Virus record (IMG/VR): IMGVR_UViG_3300020185_000123
Span: 1-37,785 of that record
Length of the DNA stretch: 37,785 nucleotides
Strand: one strand, 5' to 3'
Origin: a virus
Part shown: positions 1 through 7,861 of the stretch, piece by piece
How the letters are laid out: the number at the start of each line of letters is the position of its first letter
Position numbering within the stretch: position 1 is the stretch's first letter
Notes under the pieces: model-generated
The model's database searches: none
Told to the model about the DNA's origin: nothing
The model's input: only the letters and a program-made list of their open reading frames with translations
Position numbers and translations under genes: made by a program

Positions 1-2
1 GA

Positions 3-197
3 GAGATCGATACTGGCTACCGAGGCGATTGCAGTGTAAAGATGTATAATTTCTCTAATGTAAGTTATAAATTTAAGAAAGGTGATAAAGTAGCTCAGAT
101 CAAGATTGAGAAGAATTATGATACTACTGTTGAATGGGCTGATGAAGTCGAGGTAGCTGAACGAGGTGAAGGTGGATTCGGATCAACGGGTAAGTAA
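3..197 (+). CDS. dut: dUTPase (C-terminal part, 5' truncated by window)
   Basis: The last 64 residues of a trimeric dUTP diphosphatase, which hydrolyses dUTP to dUMP and PPi, keeping uracil out of DNA and feeding dTMP synthesis. Visible family motifs are IDTGYRGDCSVK (motif III, with the uracil-binding Tyr), GDKVAQI (motif IV) and the C-terminal RGEGGFGSTGK (motif V, the flexible arm that closes over the phosphates). The frame is open from base 3 and ends at TAA 195-197. The start lies outside the window. A dUTPase fits the nucleotide-metabolism set of T4-type phages. Identification is secure from the three motifs; only the N-terminal half is missing. Confidence 0.93.
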   Translation, partial: EIDTGYRGDCSVKMYNFSNVSYKFKKGDKVAQIKIEKNYDTTVEWADEVEVAERGEGGFGSTGK

Positions 198-214
198 TAA
201 AAGCCTAGTAGCAG

Positions 215-370
215 TTATTTTCTACCTAGTCTGCCTTCAGCTATACCATTACTAAACCAATGTAACATAGCACTAAGCAGTGCGTCAGGCCCTGTACTAC
301 CGAACACAGCTTGCAAGTCTGGATTTAAATCGAGGTAATCTTGAGCCATAAGATCAGCATAAAACTGCAT
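215..370 (-). CDS. 51-aa ORF or UGA-readthrough extension of the upstream fibre gene
   Basis: Encodes 51 residues from ATG 370-368 to TAA 217-215. It is in the same frame as the fibre-like gene upstream (stop TGA 400-398), and the frame between that TGA and this ATG is fully open. The sequence, including the residues before the ATG (FDPYLYMQFYADL, then DYLDLNPDL and HWFSNGIAEGRLG), resembles short 'FDP-Y...NPD...H...G..EGR' modules found at the ends of bacterial and phage adhesins. Because the module seems to begin before the ATG, it may be translated as a readthrough extension giving a 536-residue product. Alternatives are a separate small gene, or a C-terminal domain recently cut off by a nonsense mutation. 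No TAAATA motif or Shine-Dalgarno precedes the ATG on this strand. Confidence 0.5.
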   Translation of the reverse strand: MQFYADLMAQDYLDLNPDLQAVFGSTGPDALLSAMLHWFSNGIAEGRLGRK

Positions 371-397
371 ATATAAATAAGGATCAAATTGATTCGG

Positions 398-1825
398 TCA
401 GGTACCGTTATAATATTGGTAAGTAATACCAGCACCGTGTAATGCTTTTAGCTCTGGGCTCGCAGATGAATTCAGCATTGACGGTGCTGAAGATTTAATA
501 TCAGGGTATGTATTAGTACTACTCGTTTGTATAATTTGCAACTCTTTTTGAGACTGAACAGTGATGCTATTAACTGCTATACCGTCCATATTAACTGATA
601 CTAGGCTACCTTGCGAATCTATATTATTAAAAATTAAATTTTCTGCTGGTAAGCTAGTAGCTGGCGGAGGAACCCGTACCCCAATAACGTTAAAGACAGC
701 GTCATATGGCGGGTAGCTACCGCGCACAGTACCGCCTGGTAAGTAAAATTGCATTAAAGTAGGAATGGTGCTTGAGCTCCAGTCAGACCATACATAAGTC
801 GAGCTTTGATTGGATTGGTTATAATAGACACGATATTCAATCACCTCACCTTTATTGTTTGTTTTTAAATCTATATCCGTGACGAATGGGTTAGAACCAT
901 CCCAGAGCTCTTCGGTATCAACAACAGCTTCAGTTCGCATTAAAGAATTCTCAGCATAACCAATACCCCTGTCTACTATTTCAATTGTATGTCCCGTTGT
1001 GAGCACCCAGATGGTCGAGGAGACGCGCCTCAAATCCCAGAGCCAATTCTTAGCTACAAACTTCACTGGTCTACTTTTCACCGTAAATGAGCTGTTACTG
1101 GCAAGGGCTTCTGCTTCTGTTAATGCATATACATCTACTCTTGTTAGCTTATCACTGACTGTTGGTAGGTTATCTTGAGCACCAAATCTATAATAAATAG
1201 GAGCTAGTGGCGTATAGTTAGTATTTATTGTAACTGATATTTGCTCACTAGTATTATCGGTTACGTTTGTGATGGTAATAAGTTTACTACCTCTACTCAA
1301 CGCGGTAAATGATATAGTAACAGATGACTCACCGGCAATGTTTGCAGTTTTAGTATTACCATCTAAATTAACTGAAAATGTAACAGCATCGATGAAATCG
1401 TTTGAAATAGTTACATTTACGCTACCGTTATTATAATCAGCATTATATCTGGTCACTTGAGTACCTCGACCGGTTATAGTAACCTCGCGGCGGTTATATA
1501 ACGGTAGATTTATATTTGTTAATTGTGTACCCGGCGGAGTTGTGTATGACTCATTATACGAATAACTCGCCGCCTTAGCTTGAATTAAATTAATAGACTG
1601 TGGATTCGGATGTAACATACTTTCATTACCGTTAATAACAGTAGCAATAATACCAGTATCCGATGCTACATCAAAATTTAACTCGCCTCCGGATTGATAC
1701 GTATCGAATGAAAATATAGGAGCTAATGGCCATACATGATTATATCCTAACATCATCTTACTAACTTGATTTGTACCTCTATATGCGTTGGATATAGATG
1801 CATTAGTAAAAGCGGGTGATAACAT
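398..1825 (-). CDS. Putative tail fibre / virion structural protein
   Basis: 475 residues, no recognised enzyme motif. The composition is Thr/Ser/Asn-rich and beta-strand-like throughout, typical of phage fibre or adhesin proteins. Residues about 130-200 look like an Ig-like sandwich (alternating Val/Ile/Thr strands such as SVNVTISNDF and ESSVTISF). The start ATG at 1825 is supported by a perfect TATAAATA (1831-1838) exactly 5 nt upstream, so late transcription is expected to begin on the start codon. It is divergent from the clamp-loader gene. It ends in TGA, one of only two TGA stops among about 29 genes here, followed in frame by an open 60-codon extension. Fibre function is inferred from composition and from the late promoter. 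Confidence 0.6.
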   Translation of the reverse strand: MLSPAFTNASISNAYRGTNQVSKMMLGYNHVWPLAPIFSFDTYQSGGELNFDVASDTGIIATVINGNESMLHPNPQSINLIQAKAASYSYNESYTTPPGTQLTNINLPLYNRREVTITGRGTQVTRYNADYNNGSVNVTISNDFIDAVTFSVNLDGNTKTANIAGESSVTISFTALSRGSKLITITNVTDNTSEQISVTINTNYTPLAPIYYRFGAQDNLPTVSDKLTRVDVYALTEAEALASNSSFTVKSRPVKFVAKNWLWDLRRVSSTIWVLTTGHTIEIVDRGIGYAENSLMRTEAVVDTEELWDGSNPFVTDIDLKTNNKGEVIEYRVYYNQSNQSSTYVWSDWSSSTIPTLMQFYLPGGTVRGSYPPYDAVFNVIGVRVPPPATSLPAENLIFNNIDSQGSLVSVNMDGIAVNSITVQSQKELQIIQTSSTNTYPDIKSSAPSMLNSSASPELKALHGAGITYQYYNGT

Positions 1826-1830
1826 ATTAA

Positions 1831-1838
1831 TATTTATA
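1831..1838 (-). promoter_or_regulatory. T4-type late promoter, TATAAATA
   Basis: Exact match to the T4 late promoter core, 5 nt before the ATG at 1825. In T4 the core spans about -13 to -6, which puts +1 on the A of the ATG. Confidence 0.65.
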
Positions 1839-1846
1839 AGTCGGTG

Positions 1847-1874
1847 TTGATATAGTAAGGAACATCTTTATAAT
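1847..1874 (+). promoter_or_regulatory. Sigma70-type promoter for the clamp loader gene
   Basis: TTGATA (1847-1852), 16 nt spacer, TATAAT (1869-1874). The ATG at 1881 begins 6 nt after the -10 box, so +1 should fall on or beside the start codon. There is no Shine-Dalgarno at usable spacing; AAGGA at 1857-1861 is 19 nt away. Confidence 0.65.
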
Positions 1875-1880
1875 AGTAAT

Positions 1881-2795
1881 ATGTTCGATAGCCTGTTTAC
1901 AGAAAAGTATAGACCTAAAACGTTAACTGATTTAGTATTATCTGATAGTAATAGAAAGTATTTTGATTCTATTACTGATGAGATTCCTAATCTGTTATTC
2001 GTCGGTACCCCAGGTATCGGTAAGACTACTTTAGCGCGAATATTAGTTAATGATATTCTAGAATGTCAGTATTTGTATATTAATGCATCTGATGAAAATG
2101 GTATCGATACTATTCGCTCTAAGGTAGTTGGCTTTGCGCAGACTAAGTCTCTCGACGGTAAAGTAAAGGTTGTTATACTTGATGAAGCAGACGGTATCAC
2201 CATTGATGGCCAAAGAGCTCTGCGCAATACGATGGAGGAATATAGTAGTGGTACACGCTTCATCTTAACTGCCAACTATAAGCATAAGATTATACCTGCT
2301 ATTCAAAGTAGAACTCAATTCTTCGATCTCAACCCGCCGTTTGATACTGTATTAAAGCTTATTGTAGGTATTATAAAGCAAGAGGGTATTAAGATTACTG
2401 AAGATCAGAAAAGTAATTTTGTAAACGTAGTAAAGCAGAATTACCCAGATATCCGTAAGATTATCAACAGTGTACAGAAAGCTACAGTTAAAGGTATCTT
2501 TGAAGTTAATGTAGGTTTAGATAGTAAAGAGATAGTAGAGAGAATTCATACTGAGATTCAATCTAAGAATACATTTGGTTTACGGAAGTATCTTATTGAG
2601 AATGAAAACGAGTTTCAAGGTGATTATCATAATCTAATGAAGCAGTATCTAAATTATGTATACGACTCTAGCTTAGATGACAATAAAAAACGTCAATATA
2701 TTGTAACTATTTCAGAGAGTATGGTAAATGACGTCTGGGTGCTAGATAAAGAGATTAATGCTTTTGCGTGCTGGGTTAAATTAGAAAGAATTTAG
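1881..2795 (+). CDS. 44: Sliding-clamp loader ATPase, gp44-like
   Basis: 304 residues; T4 gp44 is about 319. It is the AAA+ large subunit of the clamp loader, which opens the gp45 sliding clamp and places it on primer-template DNA for the replicative polymerase. Visible features: EKYRPKTL at residues 8-15 (typical RFC/gp44 N-terminus), Walker A GTPGIGKTT (42-50), Walker B VVILDEAD (97-104), sensor-1 Asn in LTANY (132) and the SR arginine finger (S143-R144). It is the only replication-complex gene in this stretch and lies alone on the + strand between two structural gene groups. It has its own sigma70-like promoter, consistent with early or middle expression. Its TAG stop overlaps the TAA stop of the convergent gene. 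The small subunit gp62 is not seen here. Confidence 0.93.
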   Translation: MFDSLFTEKYRPKTLTDLVLSDSNRKYFDSITDEIPNLLFVGTPGIGKTTLARILVNDILECQYLYINASDENGIDTIRSKVVGFAQTKSLDGKVKVVILDEADGITIDGQRALRNTMEEYSSGTRFILTANYKHKIIPAIQSRTQFFDLNPPFDTVLKLIVGIIKQEGIKITEDQKSNFVNVVKQNYPDIRKIINSVQKATVKGIFEVNVGLDSKEIVERIHTEIQSKNTFGLRKYLIENENEFQGDYHNLMKQYLNYVYDSSLDDNKKRQYIVTISESMVNDVWVLDKEINAFACWVKLERI

Positions 2796-3412
2796 ATAAG
2801 AAAATAACCTAGTAAAGCTAAGCCAGCACCACCCTTACCTTTAAGGAATTTAGTAATTGCATTTAATGCTTTCAACCACCACGCTTTTTCTCTATTAGGA
2901 TACTTTTCAGTTAACTTATCAGATATATCATTTGCTAGCTGCTGTTTTTCCTCATCAGTTAATGCATCACCTCTTTTAATAGCATCCTGAACTTTATCGT
3001 TAAACGTTGATTCGCCTTCTGCATCAGAAATTTCAGCCGCTTTATCTGCTTTCGCATTACTTTTTGCGAGTATCTTTTCAAGTATTTTTGCAATAACTTT
3101 AACAGCGATAACAGATAAACCTGCACCTGCTAACCACTCGAGTGGATTCGGAAACAATCCAATAAGCCCGCCATCTGGAAAAACTCCAGCAGCGTCTAAC
3201 GCGTTGTTTACATATTCAGGATCACTAATTGCCTGGCTCACCGCACTTCCATCAAATCTACTTAGGGCTTCGATTGGTGTGCCTATGCTTTCATTAATAA
3301 AAATATTTGAAATATTCTCAACTATAACATCTTCACTTGCATTGCTAGCTAGTTGCTCGTTAATTACATTATTAAATTGAGTATCTGTATAATGTTGCTT
3401 AAATGTCTTCAT
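2792..3412 (-). CDS. Hypothetical protein with hydrophobic central segment
   Basis: 206 residues, not recognised. N-terminal part MKTFKQHYTDTQFNNVINE is helical and acidic, similar in style to small T4-like marine phage proteins. Residues about 70-120 contain ALDAAGVFPDGG followed by a hydrophobic stretch (LAGAGLSVIAVKVIAKIL), then a charged Lys/Ala/Glu-rich helical region, and a glycine-rich hydrophobic C-terminus (GKGGAGLALLGYFLI). The ALD-AG-xP-xG pattern is shared with the next gene upstream and resembles the hydrophobic 'pre-toxin' linker found in secreted proteins. It is the last gene of a four-gene minus-strand operon and overlaps the gene before it by 14 nt, suggesting translational coupling. 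It could be an internal or ejected virion protein; this is inference. Confidence 0.72.
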   Translation of the reverse strand: MKTFKQHYTDTQFNNVINEQLASNASEDVIVENISNIFINESIGTPIEALSRFDGSAVSQAISDPEYVNNALDAAGVFPDGGLIGLFPNPLEWLAGAGLSVIAVKVIAKILEKILAKSNAKADKAAEISDAEGESTFNDKVQDAIKRGDALTDEEKQQLANDISDKLTEKYPNREKAWWLKALNAITKFLKGKGGAGLALLGYFLI

Positions 3413-3812
3413 ATGAGTATTTTTCTAGATATTTCTTGTATTCACTGTCGAATTTTTTTACCGGCTCATCATCTTTATAATTCTTATAGCCTTTAGCAGC
3501 AACTTTACCCGCTCTGATACTTTTAATAGCTGCTTTTGTAGCTGGTACACCTAACTTGCGAATTTTAAAGATTTTTAATATATCTCCAAATGGTATAATA
3601 GATAAAGTACTAATACCAGCGTTTATTAAATGTTTCTTACGATCATCTTTCTCTTTAGCTGCAGCTGCTCTTAGTGTAGAGATAACTGCGTTAGAACCAT
3701 CAGCAAACGCACCTATAGTTGGTTCCAAACCAGCAACGTCTAAAGCTGTTTGAATAACGTTTAAAGTCCTACTGAAATCTTCTTCAATCACCGGAGGGTT
3801 ATCAGATTGCAT
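3399..3812 (-). CDS. Hypothetical protein with pre-toxin-like segment
   Basis: 137 residues. Residues about 20-75 read ALDVAGLEPTIGAFADGSN..., then HLINAGISTLSIIPFGDILK. This closely matches the pattern of the pre-toxin (PT-TG-type) domain: 'DxxGxxPxxGxxADxxNA...NAGLSxxSxIPxxGD'. That domain usually links a delivery module to a toxin, but no toxin domain follows here; the C-terminus is short, basic and Tyr/Lys-rich. The ATG overlaps the TAA of the upstream gene (TAATG), with a GAGGG Shine-Dalgarno-like sequence about 6 nt before the start. The similarity is judged by eye, and a role as a membrane-active virion protein is only a hypothesis. Confidence 0.72.
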   Translation of the reverse strand: MQSDNPPVIEEDFSRTLNVIQTALDVAGLEPTIGAFADGSNAVISTLRAAAAKEKDDRKKHLINAGISTLSIIPFGDILKIFKIRKLGVPATKAAIKSIRAGKVAAKGYKNYKDDEPVKKFDSEYKKYLEKYSYEDI

Positions 3813-4090
3813 TAGTAGCCCTCTTCGTCGCTTACTCTTATCTCTCCAGCTTTATCTAGAGCTGCTTGTCCGAGCTTCTGAAGCTGCTCTGATGTAAGAT
3901 AGTTGAGAGCTTTCATTAAACCGTCTAATCCAATCCCAGTACCTTTTGCTATTGCACCGGTAGCAGCAAGACCTGTCTTTGCAGCAGCCCTACCAGTCAT
4001 CTTTGCAGCACCTTTTGCGAAATCGCCGAGCTTACCTTCTTGGATCTGGCAATATGCCTCTTCTAATAGTCGTGTATCGTTGTTTTTCAT
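3812..4090 (-). CDS. Small Ala/Gly-rich amphipathic protein
   Basis: 92 residues from ATG 4090. A longer reading to 4222 in the same frame would overlap the upstream gene by 128 nt and adds a basic, unlike N-terminus, so the start just after the upstream stop (TAA at 4097-4095) is preferred. The N-terminus MKNNDTRLLEEAYCQIQEG is a type seen on small virion proteins of T4-like marine phages. Residues about 22-60 form an Ala/Gly/Lys-rich run (KGAAKMTGRAAAKTGLAATG) with small-residue spacing typical of membrane-associated or packed helices. The stop overlaps the next gene's start by one base. Function unknown; its neighbours suggest a shared role with the two following genes. Confidence 0.72.
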   Translation of the reverse strand: MKNNDTRLLEEAYCQIQEGKLGDFAKGAAKMTGRAAAKTGLAATGAIAKGTGIGLDGLMKALNYLTSEQLQKLGQAALDKAGEIRVSDEEGY

Positions 4091-4094
4091 AAAA

Positions 4095-4685
4095 TTATCC
4101 GTTGATTGGCATATACTGCGAAGTATAGCTTTCGTTAACCGCAGGTGATGGAGTAGCAGACTTCGAAGGGATCTTTGTATTCTTACTAGCGTTAGAAAGA
4201 TTTGACTTCTTAAGGCTATCACCTTGCTGGGTCATTGTTTGTTGCTGCTCTTCGTTTTCTTCCGGCTTGGCTGGATCGATTTGAACCTTATTATCATACT
4301 TAACTGAATCAGGTACTGGAGAACCGAATGATATATCTTCTTCTTCAACCTTTAAAATATCAGAAGGTACTGTAACTGCGTTCTGATTATCATATAAGCC
4401 ATTAGTTAATTCTACTGCAACGTCGACAAAAAACGAGTCAGCTCTGTTATCTGAATTAGCTGGGGCTCTAGAACCGTTATCTGTCTTAACATTGATAACT
4501 TTCTTATTAAGATCGTTGCCAGTAAACATATCTTCGATATATTTCTTTACATCGTCGGATAGACCTTTAAAGGAGTCTTTACTCTTATACCCAGATACTA
4601 ACGATACACGATCACCGACTAAAATACCGCCGTTAGTCATTTTTTGGATTGTACTTTCAATTAAATTTAAAAACTTATGTGACAT
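4095..4685 (-). CDS. Conserved T4-like phage structural-type hypothetical
   Basis: 196 residues. The N-terminus (KFLNLIESTIQKMTNGGIL, then VGDRVSLVSGYKS) has the 'helix, TNGGxLxGDxVxL' pattern that I associate with conserved hypothetical, probably virion, proteins of marine T4-like phages. The middle is acidic and the last 60 residues are low-complexity (Gln/Ser/Lys/Thr/Pro), likely disordered. It is the first gene of the minus-strand operon 4685 to 2792. The start is supported by AATAAATA (4691-4698) exactly 5 nt upstream. The function is not known to me. Confidence 0.75.
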   Translation of the reverse strand: MSHKFLNLIESTIQKMTNGGILVGDRVSLVSGYKSKDSFKGLSDDVKKYIEDMFTGNDLNKKVINVKTDNGSRAPANSDNRADSFFVDVAVELTNGLYDNQNAVTVPSDILKVEEEDISFGSPVPDSVKYDNKVQIDPAKPEENEEQQQTMTQQGDSLKKSNLSNASKNTKIPSKSATPSPAVNESYTSQYMPING

Positions 4686-4690
4686 ATTAT

Positions 4691-4698
4691 TATTTATT
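4691..4698 (-). promoter_or_regulatory. Late-promoter-like AATAAATA
   Basis: Seven of eight bases match TATAAATA; spacing to the ATG at 4685 is 5 nt. It likely drives the four-gene operon 4685-2792. Confidence 0.55.
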
Positions 4699-4721
4699 GT
4701 TTTTTGTTAATTATTCTATAG

Positions 4722-4729
4722 CTTAAATA
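4722..4729 (+). promoter_or_regulatory. Late-promoter-like CTTAAATA
   Basis: TAAATA core with 8 nt to the ATG at 4738, the loosest spacing but one of the set. Weaker match to the T4 late consensus. Divergent from the 4691-4698 motif. Confidence 0.4.
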
Positions 4730-4737
4730 TTATTATA

Positions 4738-5220
4738 ATGGCTACGTTGAATTTAGATATATTAAAACAGGAAAAGGTTTTAGATCAGGAAGAATCTAGT
4801 ATCATATATAAGGATCTTCATTTAGATATTAAACAAAGATACCCTCTTAGGAGCGAGCTTGAGAAAAAATTCCAAGTGAATGATATTATTGCGGATGATA
4901 ACATAGATGCTATAAGTAATGCTTTTATTAGTCTACTAACAACGAGTCCGGGGGAAAAGATATTAAACCCTCTATTTGGGATTAATTTCGGTGATTTACT
5001 TTTTTTACCAGTAACTGAAGTTCGTGCAGATGTTATAGGTAAAAACATTATATCTAATATGGAAAAATTTGAACCAAGGATAAAATTAATATCCCTTACA
5101 ATAACTCCAATTATAGATGATCAGGAATATGAATGTGATTTTATATATACAATTCCACGATTTAATAATAGTGCTTTAAATCTTAAGGGTAAACTTAGCA
5201 GCTCAGGATTTTATATATAA
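4738..5220 (+). CDS. 25: Baseplate wedge subunit gp25-like
   Basis: 160 residues; T4 gp25 is 132. The protein belongs to the gp25/GpW-type sheath-initiator family, a baseplate wedge protein that contacts gp6 and starts sheath assembly. Residues about 40-110 carry the family pattern: an N-terminal helix (DNIDAISNAFISLLTTSPGEK), then the RNP/LNPxFG-like loop (LNPLFGINFGDLLF), a helix (ADVIGKNIISNMEKFEPRIKL) and a terminal beta-hairpin. It lies 8 nt before a gp6-like gene, which is the typical gp25-gp6 order in T4-type phages and strengthens both calls. It is the first gene of the long + strand structural block. Confidence 0.88.
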   Translation: MATLNLDILKQEKVLDQEESSIIYKDLHLDIKQRYPLRSELEKKFQVNDIIADDNIDAISNAFISLLTTSPGEKILNPLFGINFGDLLFLPVTEVRADVIGKNIISNMEKFEPRIKLISLTITPIIDDQEYECDFIYTIPRFNNSALNLKGKLSSSGFYI

Positions 5221-5223
5221 ATA
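5216..5223 (+). promoter_or_regulatory. T4-type late promoter, TATAAATA
   Basis: Perfect core overlapping the stop codon of the gp25-like gene; 5 nt to the ATG at 5229, so +1 is expected on the ATG. Confidence 0.65.
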
Positions 5224-5228
5224 TTATT

Positions 5229-7061
5229 ATGGCTTTTGCTGATACTGATTTTTCGCTTCCAAGAGATGCATATGCAACCTTCGATGCACTTACTCTTAAG
5301 AACCTTATAAAGCAAAGGCTCACGCAAGGTGGGGTATTTACAGATCAAGACTTCGAAGGTAGTAATCTGTCGTCTATTATTGATATAATAGCGTTTTCAT
5401 ATCATCTATCATTATTCTACTTGAATCAGACAGCATCTGAAGCATTGTTTGACGAGGCAACTTTATTCGAAAATATAAATAGAGTAACAAAGCTTATAGG
5501 ATATAATCCGACAGGTTATAAGACTTCTGTAATGTCCTTTGACGCAACTGCAAGTGAGCTGTTGCCTCTTAATATTTATACCATTAAAAGATTCTCATAT
5601 TTTAATATTAATGGTGTAGATTTTTCCTTTACTAGAGACGCCACATTTACAAAAACTACCGATGTAACTGAAAGATTAGCAACATTATCTGATCAAAATT
5701 TATTATATCAAGGTAAATATTTTGAGCATCCGGTACAGACTGCAATTGGCGAAGATTTTGAAATTACATCTTTAGTCGTTAAAGATACGGTTAATAAGCG
5801 CGCAATTAACATTGAACATGATAGTATTAACGTTTTTGTCAAGAGATTCAATGATGATAAGTATATTGAGTTTATTGAGGTTAATTCAATATTTGACCAA
5901 GATAGTTCAACATACGCGTTTGAAAAAAGATTAAACGAAAACGGATTTTATGAATTAAAATTTGGTAATAATGTTAATGGAGTTAAACTAGAGGCAGGGG
6001 ACAATGTATATATATACTACTTAAAGAGTGATGGCGGTAAGGGTGTTGTTGCAGCTAATACTCTTAACGGTAACAATATAAATATTTTTACTAGTAATCA
6101 ATTTGAAGCAATCTCTAAATACATATATTCTACTAATACATTATTTTTAACTCCTAATATAGCTACTAATATTTCATTTACTAATAATTTTGAATCAACT
6201 AACCCTGCTGAAATAGAAACTGTAGATCAAATAAAAGCTAATTCACCAAAAACGTTTTTTGCTCAAAATAGATTAGTAACAGTAAATGACATAGATACAT
6301 TTATTAATAAGAAATATTCAAATATTGTTGCTAGCTCTGTATCAGTTAATAATAGCTCGTATGTCGATAATGTTATAAAATATTATTATGATTTAGGTCT
6401 AGATCGACCTAATGATGATCCGAGATTTTTATTTAATCAAGTTAAATTTAGTAGTTCGTCGCAGTTAAACTCAGTTCACTTGTTCTTAGTGCCACGGCTT
6501 AAGACTGTAGATGCCAGCAATCAGCCGTTTTTCTTGACTAGCTCGCAAAAATCTGAAATCCTAAATTCTATGGAATTTAGTAAAATGTCAAACATGGAAA
6601 TAGTACCTCATGATCCTATTTATAATGCTATAACTGTTGGGTTGCAGCTACCTGGAGTTCAGCCTGATATTACTGATATAGATAATACATATATTGTTAT
6701 AAGCCGGGTTATTAATGAGAGATTTAGCGCAGTTAAAATTAAAGAAAGAGTTGATAATATTTTTAAGCAGGTCTTCGCGGTTGGCAGTGCAGAACTAGGT
6801 CAAACTATTAACGTTAGTGATATATCTGCAGAAATATTAGCTATTCCAGGCGTGCAGAGCATTACTACTAGGTTAGTAGATGCTAATAACAATATTATCC
6901 GCGAAGTGCCTTTCTTAAACTTGTATTCTTTTAATGTAATATATAGTGACGTAGATATCGAGTCTACATCATCTAATATCACATTACCATACTTCAAGTA
7001 TCCATTCTTATACAATACAACATTATCAGATCGAATTATCGTTGAAACCGTTAATATATAA
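5229..7061 (+). CDS. 6: Baseplate wedge subunit gp6-like
   Basis: 610 residues; T4 gp6 is 660. It is the baseplate wedge protein that forms the inner dimeric ring and corresponds to the gpJ-type baseplate proteins of simpler phages. The N-terminal region (LRQ-like TLKNLIKQRLTQGGVFTD, then GSNLSSIIDIIAFSYHLSLFY) matches the gp6 opening: an amphipathic helix, 'D..YEGSNxSxxIDxxAY...', and a region of tail-like helices. The middle has a repeated beta domain (YAFEKRLNENGFYELKFGN, an 'F.DG' type hairpin). The C-terminal part contains VGQTINVSDISAEI-like and 'IPGVQSITTRLVD', typical of baseplate J/gp6. Adjacent to gp25, with its own TATAAATA. The TAA overlaps the next ATG by one base (TAATG). Confidence 0.88.
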   Translation: MAFADTDFSLPRDAYATFDALTLKNLIKQRLTQGGVFTDQDFEGSNLSSIIDIIAFSYHLSLFYLNQTASEALFDEATLFENINRVTKLIGYNPTGYKTSVMSFDATASELLPLNIYTIKRFSYFNINGVDFSFTRDATFTKTTDVTERLATLSDQNLLYQGKYFEHPVQTAIGEDFEITSLVVKDTVNKRAINIEHDSINVFVKRFNDDKYIEFIEVNSIFDQDSSTYAFEKRLNENGFYELKFGNNVNGVKLEAGDNVYIYYLKSDGGKGVVAANTLNGNNINIFTSNQFEAISKYIYSTNTLFLTPNIATNISFTNNFESTNPAEIETVDQIKANSPKTFFAQNRLVTVNDIDTFINKKYSNIVASSVSVNNSSYVDNVIKYYYDLGLDRPNDDPRFLFNQVKFSSSSQLNSVHLFLVPRLKTVDASNQPFFLTSSQKSEILNSMEFSKMSNMEIVPHDPIYNAITVGLQLPGVQPDITDIDNTYIVISRVINERFSAVKIKERVDNIFKQVFAVGSAELGQTINVSDISAEILAIPGVQSITTRLVDANNNIIREVPFLNLYSFNVIYSDVDIESTSSNITLPYFKYPFLYNTTLSDRIIVETVNI

Positions 7062-7840
7062 TGGCACTTACAACACCAACCTCAGTTTCTTATAATTACG
7101 AGAGAGATTACGATTCCTTGCCGGAAATTGTAGTTCCAATAGTCGTTAAAAATTCGAATTTCTTCGAAGAAGATGGTCAAGTACTATCAGCTTATGCATG
7201 CCCTATTGATAATCTCTATATATATCCAAACTTTCTATCCGCTACATCTATCGCTGATGATTACCGGTATTTTATTGATCTAGGCGATGGTACAATTAGT
7301 GACGATTTAACTGCTCAACATTTTTACTCAACTCCCGGCGATTATACAATAACTCTCGTTGCTTGTGATAGCGCGACTAACTTTTATAAGTCTACAGATC
7401 GACCGATTATACGCGTATTTAACGCAGTTGAAGATACATTATATATGACATATAAGGAGCAATCTTCAGCGTACCAATCTACTTTTGAAAATCCAATTAT
7501 AATAACTAGATTTAACTCATATCAAACGTACCGCACGGTATCAGCAAATGGCGGCTATACCATTAATTTAAATGTATCAGGTAATCGTAGCGATTTTAAG
7601 ACTGAAGAAGAATATAATAAAGACCCATATATACACTTAAAAACGTTTTCTATATTCGCGTCAGCCACCGAAAATGGGTTTATCCCCATAACATCCCTCA
7701 AGACTAATAATACCTTTATATATGCTAGACGGGATCGATTAAATCCATCTCAAGGGCTGGAGTTTTTTAGCGAGTATAGGGCTGGTACTATTTTTATAGG
7801 TTCATCTGGCACAGCGGAAGTATATTATTACGAAGATTAA
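7061..7840 (+). CDS. Virion protein with PKD-like domain
   Basis: 259 residues, not assigned to a T4 gene. Residues about 68-103 show the PKD pattern: YFIDLGDGTISDD, then HFYSTPGDYTITLVACDS (a 'W-x-F-G-D-G...H-x-Y...G-x-Y-x-V-x-L' relative). PKD domains are Ig-like beta sandwiches that mediate protein or glycan contacts. The gene starts inside the stop codon of gp6 and has no TAAATA motif of its own, so it is probably translated by coupling with gp6. Its place after gp6 and its beta-rich sequence suggest a baseplate or tail-fibre attachment protein. Confidence 0.75.
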   Translation: MALTTPTSVSYNYERDYDSLPEIVVPIVVKNSNFFEEDGQVLSAYACPIDNLYIYPNFLSATSIADDYRYFIDLGDGTISDDLTAQHFYSTPGDYTITLVACDSATNFYKSTDRPIIRVFNAVEDTLYMTYKEQSSAYQSTFENPIIITRFNSYQTYRTVSANGGYTINLNVSGNRSDFKTEEEYNKDPYIHLKTFSIFASATENGFIPITSLKTNNTFIYARRDRLNPSQGLEFFSEYRAGTIFIGSSGTAEVYYYED

Positions 7841-7848
7841 AGTAAGTT

Positions 7849-7856
7849 AATAAATA
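7849..7856 (+). promoter_or_regulatory. Late-promoter-like AATAAATA
   Basis: TAAATA core with 5 nt to the ATG at 7862; expected +1 on the ATG. It sits in the 21-nt gap after the PKD gene. Confidence 0.55.
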
Positions 7857-7861
7857 TTCAT

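Noticed and set aside
198-240. Weak inverted repeat (CTAGTAG/CTACCTAG) after the dUTPase as a terminator.
   Set aside because: The stem is short and imperfect and there is no U-run after it.
372-379. TATAAATA on the + strand as a late promoter.
   Set aside because: No + strand gene follows; it lies antisense within the small reading frame at 215-370. Chance occurrence is likely in A+T-rich DNA and shows that the motif alone is not proof.
3812-4222. Longer reading of the small Ala/Gly-rich gene starting at 4222.
   Set aside because: It would overlap the upstream gene by 128 nt and adds a basic N-terminus unlike the rest; ATG 4090 just after the upstream stop fits better.
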